From assembly GCA_029961685.1 (NCBI GenBank), contig JARWKL010000008.1, forward strand, positions 14,231,981-14,295,980: DNA of 64,000 nt, read 5' to 3'. The notes beneath the pieces are model-generated. The model ran no database searches and was not told where the DNA came from. It was given only the letters and a program-made list of their open reading frames with translations. This stretch comes from Aristolochia californica (taxonomy: Eukaryota > Streptophyta > Magnoliopsida > Piperales > Aristolochiaceae). Numbering within the stretch: position 1 is the first letter of the stretch; the number at the start of each line of letters is the position of its first letter. This document shows, piece after piece, positions 51,053 to 63,832 of the stretch. A program made the position numbers and the translations under genes.

Positions 51053-54000
51053 CATGTTAGGATCAATTAGAAATCTCTTTCTTAGAAAATTCCACCAAGC
51101 TATCTGGGGTTGTACTAGTGGAAATTCCCAACATGGATAACAATACTTTGGTGTTCATTTTCAGTCCGTGAAAATAATTTTCTTCACTCACATTTATTAT
51201 AGTGTGCAAATTCTTTTGCATACATAAACTCTAAAATTTTTATTTTGTTGTGATCTATATTTGCCTTATCTTTTTGTTTAAGAGAAAGCAGGGAGAGTGA
51301 AAAACTCATGTTTGAAAAAAAAAATTGAACATCCAAAATGGAAATGCACAAATGCTGAGAGAGATAATTCCAAAAAGTATCTGTGATTTTTTAGGTCCAC
51401 TTTTTTTTTAAAATAGGCAAAATGTGGGTTGTTTGGCTCTTGTAAATATCCCACCGCACGTCAACTTGAGAATTTTAATTTTTCTACTCCTTGAAATTTT
51501 TGGATCATTAGGTCATTTGCATCTTCAACATGTTTCTAGCATGCATATCCACCACATTTAAAACATGTTAGGATCAATTAGAAATCTCTTTCTTATAAAA
51601 TTCCACCAAGCTGTCTGGGGTTGTTCTAGTGAAATTTCCCCAACGTAAATAACAAAACTTTGGTGTTCTTTTTTACTGCAAGACAATAATTTTCTTCATT
51701 TACATTTATTATAGTTTTAAATTTCGTTTGAATACATTAACTCTAAAATTTTCATTTTGTTGTGATCTATATTTGCCTTATCTTTTTGTTTACGAGAAAA
51801 CTGGGAGAGTTAAAAACTCAAGTTTGAAAAAATAAATTGAACAACCAAAATGGAAATGCACAAATTCTGAGGGAGATAATTCCAAAAATTTTCTGTGATT
51901 TTTTAGGTTTGCTTTTTGTAAAATAGGCAAAAAGTGGGTTGTTTGGCTTTAGCAAATATCCCACCGGACGTTGACATTAGAATTTTATTTTTTTCTATTC
52001 CTTGAAATTTTTGGATCATTAGGACATTTGCAACTTCAACATGTTTCTGGCATGCATATCCACGACATTTAAAACATGTTAGGATCAATTAGAAATCTCT
52101 TTCTTATAAAATTCCACCAGGCTATCTTGGGTTGTACTAGTGGAATTTCCCCAACGTGGATAACAGAACTTTGGTGTTCATTTTTAGTGCGTAAAAATAA
52201 TTTTCTTCCCGCATATTTATTATAGTTTTAAAATTCTTTTGCATACATAAACTCTAAAATTTCCATTTTGTTGAGATCTATGTTTTCCTTATCTTTTTTT
52301 TTTCGAGAAAACCGGGAATGTGAAAAACTCCAGTTCGACAAAAAAAATTGATCCAAAATAGAAATGCACAAAAGCTGAGAGAGATAATTTCAAAAAGTAT
52401 CTCTTATTTTTTAGGTCCGTTTTCTGATAAATAGGCAAAAAGTGGGTTGTTTGGCTCTGGTAAATATACCACATCACGTTTCCATGACAATTTTAATTTT
52501 TTCTATTCCTTGAAATTTTTGAATCATTAGGTCATTTGCATCTTCAACATGTTTCTGGCATGCATATCCACCACATTTAAAACATGTTAGGATCAATTAG
52601 AAATCTCTTTGTTATAAAATTCCACCATGCTATCTGTGGTTGTACTAGTGGAATTTCCCCAACGTGGATAACAAAACTTTGGTATTCGTTTTTAGTGCGT
52701 GAAAATAATTTTCTTCACTCACATTTACTATAGTTTTCAAATTCTTTTACATACATAAACTCTAAAATTTTCATTTTGTTGTGATCTATATTTGCCTTAT
52801 CTTTTTGTTTACGATAAAACTGGGAGAGTGAAAAACTCAAGTTTGAAAAAAAAAAATTCAACATCCAAAATGGAAATGCACAACTGCTGAGAGAGAAAAT
52901 TCCAAAATGTAACAGTGATTTTTTAGGTCCACTTTTTGTAAAACAGTCAAAAAGTGGGTTGTTTGGCTCTGGTAAATATCCCACCGCACGTTAACTTAAG
53001 AATTGAAATTTTTTCTACTCCTTGAAACTTTTGGATCATTAGGTCATTTGCATCTTCAACATATTTCTTGCATGCATATCCACCACATTTAAAACATTTT
53101 AGGATCAATTAGAAATCTCTTTCATATAATATTCCACCAAACTATATGGGGTTGTACAAGTGGAATTTCCCCAACGTGGAAAATAAAACTTTGGTGTTCA
53201 TTTCTAGTGCGTGAAAATAATTTTCTTCACTCACATTTATTATAGTTTTCAATTTCTTTTGCATACATAAACTCTAAAATTTTCATTTTGTCGTGATCTA
53301 TATTTGCCTTATCTTTTTGTTTACGAGAAAACTGGGAGAGCGAAAAACTCAAGTTTGAAAAAAAAATTGAACACCCAAAATGCAAATGCACAAATGCTAA
53401 GAGAGATAATTTTGGAAAGTATCTGTGATTTTTTAGGTCCACTTTCTTTAAAATAGGCAAAAAGTGGGTTGTTTGGCTCTGGTAAATATCCCACCGCACG
53501 TTAACTTGATAATTTTAATTTTTTCTACTTTTTGAAATTTTTGGATCATTAGGCCATTTGCATCTTCAACATGTTTCTGACATGCATATCCACCACATTT
53601 AAAACATGTTAGGATCAATTAGAAATCTCTTTCTTAGAAAATTCCACCAAGCTATCTGGGGTTGTACTAGTGGAATTTCCCAACATGGATAACAATACTT
53701 TGGTGTTCATTTTCAGTCCGTGAAAATAATTTTCTTCACTCACATTTATTATAGTTTTCAAATTATTTTCCATACGTAAACTCTAAAAAGTTCATTTTGT
53801 TGTGATCTATATTTGCCTTATCTTTTTGTTTACGAGAAAGCTGGGAGAGTGAAAAACTCAGGTTTGAAAAAAAAAATTGAACATCCAAAATGGAAATGCA
53901 CAAATGCTGAGAGAGATAATTTTGAAAAGTATCTGTGATTTTTTAGGTCCACTTTCTCTAAAATAGGCAAAAATGGGTTGTTTGGCTCTTGTAAATATCC

Positions 54001-56659
54001 CACCGCGCGTCAACTTGAGAATTTTAATTTTTTCTACTCCTTGAAAATTTTGGATCATTAGGTCATTTGCATCTTCAACATGTTTCTGGCATGCATATCC
54101 ACCACATTTTAAACATGTTAGGATCAATTAGAAATCTCTTTCTTATAAAATTCCACCAAACTGTCTGGGGTTGTTCTAGAGAAATTTCCCCAACGTGGAT
54201 GACAAAACTTTGGTGTTCTTTTTTAGTATGAGACAATAATTTTCTTCACTCATATTTATTATAGTTTTAAATTTCATTTGCATACATTAACTCTAAAATT
54301 TTCATTTTGTTGTGATCTAAATTTGCCTTATCTTTTTGTTTACGAGAAAACTGGGAGACTGAAAAACTCAAGTTTGAAAAAAAATTGAATAGCCAAAATG
54401 GAAATGCACAAATGCTGAGGGAGATAATTCCAAAAATTTTCTGTGATTTTTTAGGTCTGCTGTTTGTAAAATAAGCAAAAAGTGGGTTGTTTGGCTTTAG
54501 TAAATATCCCACCGGACGTTGACTTGAGAATTTTAATTTTTTCTACTCCTTGAAATTTTTGGATCATTAGGTCATTTGCATCTTCAACATGTTTCTGGCA
54601 TGCATATCCACGGCATTTAAAACATGTTAGGATCAATTAGAAATCTCTTTCTTATAAAATTCCACCAGGTTATCTTGGGTTGTACTAGTGGAATTTCCCC
54701 AGTGTGGATAACAAAACTTTGGTGTTCATTTTTAGTGCGTAAAAATAATTTACTTCACTCAATTTTATTATAGTTTTAAAATTCTTTTGCATACATAAAC
54801 TCTAAAATTTTGATTTTTTTGTGAACTATATTTGCCTTATATTTTTGTTTACGAGAAAATTGGGAAAGCGAAAAACTCAAGTTTGAAAAAAAAAAATGAA
54901 CATCCAAAATGGAAATGCACAAATGCTGAGAGAGATAATTCCAAAAAGTATCTCTGATTTTTTAGGTCCGTTGTTTGTAAAATAGGCAAAAAGTGGGTGG
55001 TTTGGCTCTGGTAAATATCCCACAGCTTGTTTACTTGACAGTTTTAATTTTTTCTACTCCTTGAAATTTTTGGATCATTAGGTCATTTGCATCTTCAACA
55101 TGTTTCTGGCATGCATATCCACACATTTAAAACATGTTAGGATCAATTAGAAATCTTTCTTATAAAATTCCACCAGGCTATCTGGGGTTGTACTAGTGGA
55201 ATTTCCCCAACGTGGACAACAAAACTTTGGTGTTCATTTTTAGTGCGTAAAAATAATTTTCTTCCCTCACATTTGTTATAGTTTTAAAATTCTTTTGCAT
55301 ACATAAACTCTAAATTTTTCATTTTGTTGTCATCTATATTGGCCTTATCTTTTTGTTTTCGAGAAAACCGGGAAACTAAAAAACTCCAGTTTGAAAAAAA
55401 AAATTGATCCAAAATAGAAATGCACAAATGCTGAGAGAGATAATTTCAAAAAGTATCTCTTATTTTTTAGATCCGTTTTCTTTTAAATAGGCAAAAAGTG
55501 GGTTGTTTGGCTCTGGTAAATATCCCACAACACGTTTACTTGACAATTTTAATTTTTTCTACTCCTTGAAATTTTTGGATCATTAGGTCATTTGCATCTT
55601 CAACATGTTTCTGGCATGCATATCCACCACATTCAAAACATGTTAGCATCAATTAGAAATCTCTTTCTTATAAAATTCCACCAAGCTATCTCGGGTTGTA
55701 GTAGTGGAATTTCCCCAACGTGGATAACAAAACTTTGGTGTTCATTTTTAGTGCGTGAAAATAATTTTCTTCACTCACATTTACTATAGTTTTCAAATTC
55801 TTTTGCATACATAAACTCTAAAATTTTCATTTTTTTGTCATCAATATTTGCCCTATCTTTTTGTTTACGAGAAAACTGGGAGAGTGAAAAACTCAAGTTG
55901 GAAAAAAAAAATTGAACATCCAAAATGGAAATGCACAAATGCTGAGAGAGAAAATTCTAAAAAGTAACAGTGATTTTTTAGGTTCGGTTTTTGTAAAATA
56001 GGCAAAAAGTGGGTTGTTTGGTTCTGGTAAATATCCCACCGTACGTTAACTTAAGAATTTTAATTTTTTCTACTCCTTGAAACTTTTGGATCATTAGGTC
56101 ATTTGCATCTTTAACATGTTTCTTGCATGCATATCCACCACATTTAAAACATTTTCGGATCAATTAGAAATCTCTTTCATATAATATTCCACCAAACTAT
56201 ATGGGGTTGTACAAGTGGAATTTCCCCAACGTGGAAAATAAAACTTTGGTGTTCATTTTTAGTGCGTGAAAATAATTTTCTTCACTCACATTTATTATAG
56301 TTTTAAAATTCATTTGCATACATAAATTCTAAAATTTTTATTTTGTTGTGATCTATATTTACCTTATCTTTTTGTTTATGAAAAAACTGGGAGAGAGAAA
56401 AACTCAATTTAAAAAAAAAAATTGAACATCGAAAATGGAAATGTAAAAATGCTGAGACAGATAATTCCAAAAGGTATTTGTAATTTTTTAGATCCACTTT
56501 TTGTAAAATAGGCAAAAAGTGGGTTGTTTGGCTCTGGTAAATATCCCACCACACGTTAACTTGAGAATTTTAATTTTTTCTACTCCTTGAAATTTTTGGA
56601 TCTTTAGGTCATTTGCATCTTCAACATGTTTCTGGCATGCATATCCACCACATTTGAAA
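51053..56659 (+). repeat. Higher-order repeat, five- to six-monomer unit, two copies
   Basis: Monomers start at 51053, 51564, 52075, 52583, 53095, 53605, 54114, 54623, 55133, 55639 and 56150. Pairs by private variants: 51053/53605 (CCCAACATGGATAACAATAC, TTTTCAGTCCGTG, CGTCAAC); 51564/54114 (CTGTCTGGGGTTGTTCTAG, AGACAATAATTTTC, CATACATTAACT type); 52075/55133 (GAGAAAACCGGGAA, AACTCCAGTT, TTGATCCAAAATAG); 52583/55639 (TTTACTATAG, GTAACAGTGATTTT); 53095/56150 (CATATAATATTCCACC, AAACTATATGGGGTTGTAC, CGTGGAAAATAAAAC). Spacings are 2552, 2550, 3058, 3056 and 3055 bp. The second copy has one extra monomer, at 54623, which resembles the start of 52075. Confidence 0.82.
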
Positions 56660-59600
56660 CATGTTAGGATCAATTAGAAATCTATTTCTTATAAAATTCC
56701 ACCAGGCTATCTGTGGTTATACTAGAATTTCGCCAATGTGGATAACAAAACTTTGGTGTACGTTTTTAGTACATGAAAATAATTTTCTTCACTCCCATTT
56801 ATTATAGTTTTCAAATTCTTTTGCATACATGAACTCTAAAATTTTCATTTTGTTGTGATCTATATTTGCCTTTTCTTTTTGTTTACGAGAAAACTGGAAG
56901 AGAGAAAAACTCAGCTTTGAAAAAAAAATTGAACATCAAAAATGGAAATGCATAAATGTTGAGAGAGATAATTCCATTAAGTTTTATTGATTTTTTAGGT
57001 GTGAATGTTTTTAAAATAGGCAAAAAGAGGGTTGTTTGGCTCTCGTAAATATCCCACCGCAAGTTAATTTGAGAATTTTAATTTTTTCTACTCCTTGAAA
57101 TTTTTGGATCATTAGGTCATCTGCATCTTCAACATCTTTCTGGCATGCATATCCACCACATTTAAAACATTTTAGGATCAATTAGAAATATTTTCTTATG
57201 AAATTCCACCAAGCTATCTGAGGTTGTACTAGTTGAATTTCCCCAACGTGGATAAGAAAACTTTGGTGTTCATTTTTAGTGGATAAGAAAACTTTGGTGT
57301 TCATTTTTAGTGTGTGAAAATAATTTTCTTCGCTCACATTTATTATAGTTTTCAAATTCTTTTCCATACATAAACTCTAAAATTTTTATTTTGTTGTGAT
57401 CCATATTTTCCTTATCTTTTTGTTTACGAGAAAACTGGGAGAGAGAAAAACTCAAGTTTGCAAAAAAAAATGTAACATCCAAAATGGAAATACACAAATG
57501 CTGAGAGAGATAATTCAAAAACGTATCTGCGATTTTTTAGGTCCGCTTTTTTTAAAATAGGCAAAAAGTGGGTTCTTTGGCTCTTGTAAATATCCCACCG
57601 AACGTTAACTTGAGAATTTTAATTTTTTCTACTCCTTGAAATTTTATGATCCTTAGGTCATTTGCATCTTCAACTTGTTTCTTGCATGTATATCCACCAC
57701 ATTTAAAACATGTAACAATCAATTAGAAAGTTCTTTCTTATAAAATTCCACCAAGCTATCTTGGGATGTACAAGTGGAATTTCCCAAATATGGAAAACAA
57801 AACTTTGGTGTTCATTTTTAGAGTGTGAAAATAATTTTCTTAACTCACATTTATTATAATTTCCAAATTCTTTTGCATACATAAACTCTAAAATTTTCAT
57901 TTTTTTGTGATCAATATTTGCGTTATCTTTTTGTTTACAAGACAACTGCGAGAGTGAAAAACTCAAGTTTGAAAAAAAAATATAACATCCAAAATGGAAA
58001 TAAGCAAATGCTGAGAGAGATAATTCCAAAAAGTTTTGGTAATTTTTTAGGTCCGTTTTTTGTAAAATAGGCAAAAAGTGGGTTGTTTGGCTCTGGTAAA
58101 TATCCCACCACACGTTAACTTGAGAATTTTAATTTTTTCTACACCTTGAAATTTTTGGATCATAAGGTCATTTGCATCTTCAACATGTTTCTGGCATGCA
58201 TGTCCAACACATTTAAAACATCTTAGGGTCAATTACAAATCACTTTCTTATAAAATTCCACAAAGCTATCGGGGGACTAGTGGAATTTCCCCAACGTGGA
58301 TAACAAAACTATGGTGTTCATTTTTAGTGCATGAAAATTTTTTTCTTCATGCATATTTATTATAGTTTTCAAACTCTTTTGCATACATAAACTCTAAAAT
58401 TTTTATTTTGTTGTGATCTATATTTGCCTTATCTTTTTATTTACGAGAATACTGCGAAAGTGAAAAACTCAAGTTTGAAAAAAAAATGTAACATCAAAAA
58501 TGGAAATTCACAAATGCTAAGAGTGGTTATGCCAAAAAGTGTATGAGATTTTTTTGGTCTGCTTTTTGTAAAATTGGCAAAAAGTGGGTTGTTTGGCTCT
58601 AGTAAATATCCCACCGCACGTTAACTTGAGAATTTTAATTTTTCTACTCCTTAAAATTTTTGAATCATTAGGTCATTTGCATCTTCAACATGTTTCTGAA
58701 TGCATATCCACCACATTAAAAACATGTTAGGATCAATTAAAATCTCTTTCTTAGAAAATTCTACCAAGCTATCTGGGGTTGTACTAGTGGAATTTCCCCA
58801 ACGTGGATAACAAAACTTTGGTGTTTATTTTTAGTGCATGAAAATAATTTTCTTCTCTCACATTTATTATGGTTTTTAAATTCTGTTGCATACATAAACT
58901 CTAAAATTTTCATTTTGTTGTGATCTATATTTGCCTTATCTCTTTTTTTACGAGAAAACTAGGAGAGCGAAAAACTCAAGTTTGAAAAAAAAAAATTGAA
59001 CATCCAAAATGGAAATGCACAAATTCTGAAAGAGAGATAATTCAAAAAAGTATCTGTGATTTTTTAGGTCCGCTTTTTTTAAAATAGGCAAAAAGTGAGT
59101 TGTTTGGCTCTGGTAAATATCCCACCGCACATTAACTTGAGAATTTTAATTTTTTCTACTCTTCAAAATTTTTTGATCATTAGGTCATTTGCATCTTCAA
59201 CATATTTCTGGCAAGTATATCCTTCACATTTAAAACATGTTAGGATCAATTAGAAATCTCTTCCTTATAAAATTCAACCAAGCTATGTGGGTTGTACTAG
59301 TTGAATTCCCCCAACGTGGATAACAAAACTTTGGTGTTAATTTTGGGTGCGTGAAAATTATTTTCTTCGTCCATATTTCTTATAGTTTTCAAATTCTTTT
59401 GCATACCAAAACTCTAAAATTTTCATTTTGTTGTGATCTATATTTGCCTTATCTTTTTGTTTACGAGAAAAGTGCGAGAATGAAAAACTCAAGTTTGAAA
59501 AAAAAAATTGAACATCCAAAATGGAAATGCACAAATGTTGAGAGTGATAATTCAAGAAAGTATCTGTGATTTTTTAGGTCCGCTTTTGTAAAATGGGCAA

Positions 59601-62600
59601 AAAGTGGGTTGCTTGGCTCTAGTAAAAATACCACCACATGTTAACTTGAGAATTTTAATTTCTTCTACTCCTTGAAAATTTTGGATTATTAGCTCGTTTG
59701 CATCTTCAACATATTTTCTGGCATGCATATCCACCACATTTAAAACATGTTAAGATCAATTAGAAATCTCTTTCTTATAAAATTCCACCAAGCTATCTGG
59801 GGTTGTACTAGTGGAATTTCACCAACGTGGATAACAAAACTTTGGTGTTCATTTTTAGTGCATGAAAATAATTGTCTGCCCTCACATTTATTATAGTTTT
59901 CAAATTCGATTGCATACATAAACTGTAAAATTTTTATTTTGTTGTGATCTATATTTGCCTTATCTTTTTGTTTACGAGAAAACTGGGAGAGCGAAAAATT
60001 CAAGTTTGAAAAAAAAAATTGAACATCCAAAATGGAAATGCACAAATACTGAGAGAGAGATAATTCCAAAAAGTATTTGTCACTTTTTAGGTCTGCTTTT
60101 TGTAAAATACGCAAAACGTGAGTTGTTTGGCTCTAGTAAATATCCCACTGCATGTTAACTTGACAATTTTAATTTTTTTTACTCGAAATTTTTGGATCAT
60201 TAGGTCATTTGTATGTTCAACATGTTTTTGGCAAGCATATCCACCACATTTAAAACATGTTAGGATCAATTAGAAATCTCTTCCGTATAAAATTTCAGCA
60301 AGCTATTTGGGGTTGTGCGAGTGGAATTTTCCCAACGTGGATAACAAAACTTTGGTGTTCATTTTTAGTGCATAAAAATAATTTTCTTCATGCACACTTG
60401 TTATAGTTTTCAAATTCTTTTGCATATATAAAATCTAAAATTTTCATTTTGTTGTGATCTATATTTGCCTTATCTTTTTGTTTAAGAGAAAACTGGGAGA
60501 GTGAAAAACTCAAGTTTGAAAAAGAGAAAATTGAACAACCAAAATGGAAATGCACAAATGTTGTGAGAGATAATTCCAAAAAATATCTGCGATTTTTTAG
60601 GTCCGCTTTTTGTAAAATAGGCAAAAAGTGGGTGGTTTGGCTCTAGTAAATATCCCACCGCACGATAACTAGAGAATTTTAATTTTTTCTACTCGTTCAA
60701 ATTTTTGGATCATTAGGTCATTTGCATCTTCAACATGTTTTTGGCATGCATATCCACCACATTTAAAACATGTTTGGATCAATTACAAATATATTTCTTA
60801 TAAAATTCCACCAAGCTATCTGGGATTGTACTAGTGGAATTTTCCCAACGTGGATAACAAAAATACGGTGTTCATTTTTAGTGCGTGAAAATAGTTTTCT
60901 TCACTCACATATATTATAGTTTTCAAATTCTTTTACATACATAAAATCTAAAATTATAATTTTGTTGTGAGCTATATTTTCCTTATCTTTTTGTTGATGA
61001 GAAAACTGGGAGACAAAAAAACTCAAGTTGGAAAAAAAAAATTGGACATCCAAAATGGAAATACACAAATGCTGAGAGAGATAATTCCAAAAAGTATCTG
61101 TGATATTTTAGGTCCGCTTTTTGAAAAATAGGCAAAAAGTGGGTTGTTTGGCTCTGGTAAATATCCCACCGCACGTTAACTTGAGAATTTAAATTTTTTC
61201 TTCTCCTTGAAATATTTTGATCATTAGGTCATTTGCATCTTCAATATGTTTCTAGCATGCATATCCACCAAATTTAAAAAATTTTAGGATCAATTAGAAA
61301 AATCTTTCTATTAAAATTCCACCAAACTATCTGGGATTGTACTAGTGGAATTTCCCCAATGTGGATAATAAAACATTGGAGTTCATTTTTAGTGCGTGAA
61401 AATAATTTTCTCCACTCACATTTTTTATCGTTTTCAAATTCTTTTGCTTACATAAACTATAAAATTTTCATTTTGTTGTGATCTATATTTGCCTTATCAT
61501 TTTGTTTACGAGAAAACTGGGAGAGTGAAAAATTAAAGTTTTTAAAAAAAAATATAACATCCAAAATGGAAATGCTCAAATGCTGAGAGAGATAATTCCA
61601 AAAAGTATCTGTAATTTTTTAGGTCCGCTTTTGTAAAATAGGCAAAAAGTGGGTTGTTTGGCTCTGGTAAATATCCCACCGCACGGTAACTTGAGAATTT
61701 AAATTTTTTCTACTCCTTGAAATTTTTGGATCATTAAGTTATTTGCATCTTCAACATGTTTCTGGCATGCATATCCACCACATTTAAAACACATTAGGAA
61801 CAATTAGAAATCTCTTTCTTATAAAATTCCACCGAGCTATCTAGGGTTGTACTAGTGGAATTTCCCCAACGTGGATAACAAAACTTTGGTGTTCATTTTT
61901 GGTGCATGAAAATAATTTTCTTAACTCACATTTATTATAGTTTTCAAATTCCTTTCCATACATAAACTCTAAAATTTTGATTTTGTTGTGATCTATATTT
62001 TCCTTATCTTTTTGTTTACGAGAAAACAGGGAGAGTGAAAAACTCAAGTTTGAAAAAAAAAATGTAACATCCGAAATGGAAATACACAAATGCTGAGATA
62101 GATAATTCAAAAAAGTTTGTGTGATTTTTTAGGTCCGCTTTTTGTAATATCGGCAAAAAGTGGGTTTTTTGGCTCTGGTAAATATCCCACAGCACGTTAA
62201 CTTGAGAATTTTAATATTTTCTACTCCTTAAATTTTTAAGATCATTAGGTCATTAGCATCTTCAACATTTTTTCTGGCATGCATATCCACCACATTTAAA
62301 ACATTTTATGATCAATTAGAAATCTCTTTGTTATAAAATTCCACCATGCTATCTGTGGTTGTACTAGTGGAATTTCCCCAACGTGGATAACAAAACTTTG
62401 TTGTTCATTTTTAGTGCATGAAAATAATTTTATTTACTCACATTTATTATAGTTTTCAAATTCTTTTGCATACATAAACTCTAAAATTTTCATTTTGTTG
62501 TGATCTATATTTGCCTTATCTGTTTGTTTATGAGAAAAGTGGCAGAGTGAAAAGCTCAAATTTGAAAAAAAAAATTGAACATCCAAAATGCAAATGCACA

Positions 62601-63832
62601 AATGCAGAGAGAGATAATTCCAAAAAGTATCTATGATTTTTTAGGTCCGCTTTTTGTAAAATAGGCAAAAATTTGGTTGTTTGGCTCTAGTAAATATCCC
62701 ACCACAAGTTAACTTGAGAATTTTAATTTTTTCTACTCCTCGAAAATTTTGGATCAATAGGTCATTTGCATCTTCAACTTGTTTCTAGCAAGCATATCTA
62801 CAACCTTTAAAAAATGTTAGGATCAATTAGAAATCTCTTTCTTATAAAATTCCACGAAGCTATCTGGGGTTGTACTAGTGGAATTTCCCCAACGTGGATA
62901 ATAAACTTTGGTGTTCATTTTTAGTGCGTGAAATTTTTTTTCTTCACTCACATTTATTATAGTTTTCAAATTCATTTGCATACATATAACTCTAACATTT
63001 TCATTTTGTTGTGATTTTTATTTGCCTTATCATTTGGTTTACGAAAAAACTGCGAGAGTGAAAAGCTCAAGTTTGAAAAAAAAATGTCACATCCAAAATG
63101 CAAATACACAAATGTGGAGAGAGATAATTCCAAAATGTATCTGTGATTTTTTATGTCCGCTTTTTGTAAAATTGGCAAAAAGTGGGTTCTTTGGCTCTGG
63201 TAAATTATCCCACTGCACGTTAACTTGAGAATTTTAATTTTTTCTACTCTTTGAAATTTTAAGATCATTAGGTCATTTGCATCTTCAACATGTTTCTGGA
63301 ATGCATATCCACCACATTTAAAACATGTTAGGATCAATTTGAAATCTCTTTCTTCTAAAATTCCACCAGGCTATCTGGGGTTGTGCAAGTGGAATTTTCC
63401 CAACATGGATAACAAAACTTTGGTGTTCATTTTTAGTGAGTGAAAATAATTTTATTCACTCACATTTATTATACTTTTGATATTCCTTTGCATACATAAA
63501 CTCTAAACTTTTAATTTCATTCTGATCTATATTATGCTTATCTTTTTGTTTATGAGAAAACTGGGAGAGTGAAAAACTCAAGTTTGAAAAAAAAATTGAA
63601 CATCCAAAATGGAAATGCACCAATGCTGAGAGAGATAATTCCAAAAAGTATCTGTGATTTTATAGGACCGCTTTTGTAAAATAGGCAAAGAGTGGGTTGT
63701 TTGGCTTTGGTAATTATCCCACCGCACGTTATCTTGAGAATTTTAATTTTTTCTACTCTTTGAAATTATTGGATCATTAGGTCATTTGCATCTTCAACAT
63801 GTTTCTGGCATGCATATCCACCACATTTAAAA
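56660..63832 (+). repeat. Ordinary satellite monomers with one elongated copy
   Basis: Monomers start at 56660, 57168, 57709, 58219, 58723, 59236, 59746, 60256, 60769, 61280, 61790, 62302, 62813 and 63324. Apart from 57168-57708 (541 bp) and 58219-58722 (504 bp) they are 508-513 bp. The 57168 and 61790 copies share an ATGTAACATCC variant and AATACACAAATGC. The 62302 copy begins TTGTTATAAAATTCCACCAT and CTATCTGTGG like the one at 52583. Nothing but satellite sequence is present. Confidence 0.93.
57250..57311 (+). repeat. Perfect 31 bp tandem duplication
   Basis: A 31 bp segment beginning GGATAAGAAAACTTTGG and ending CATTTTTAGT occurs at 57250-57280 and again, without any difference, at 57281-57311. 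It accounts for the extra length of the 541 bp monomer. Perfect identity in an array where copies usually differ points to a recent slippage event. Confidence 0.95.

Noticed and set aside
57703..58113. Minus-strand open reading frame of 136 codons, the longest in the window
   Set aside because: It is the satellite read backwards. The same peptide pattern returns at many monomers with changing starts, stops and frameshifts. A 511 bp period also shifts frame at each junction, and there is no sign of codon-level conservation.
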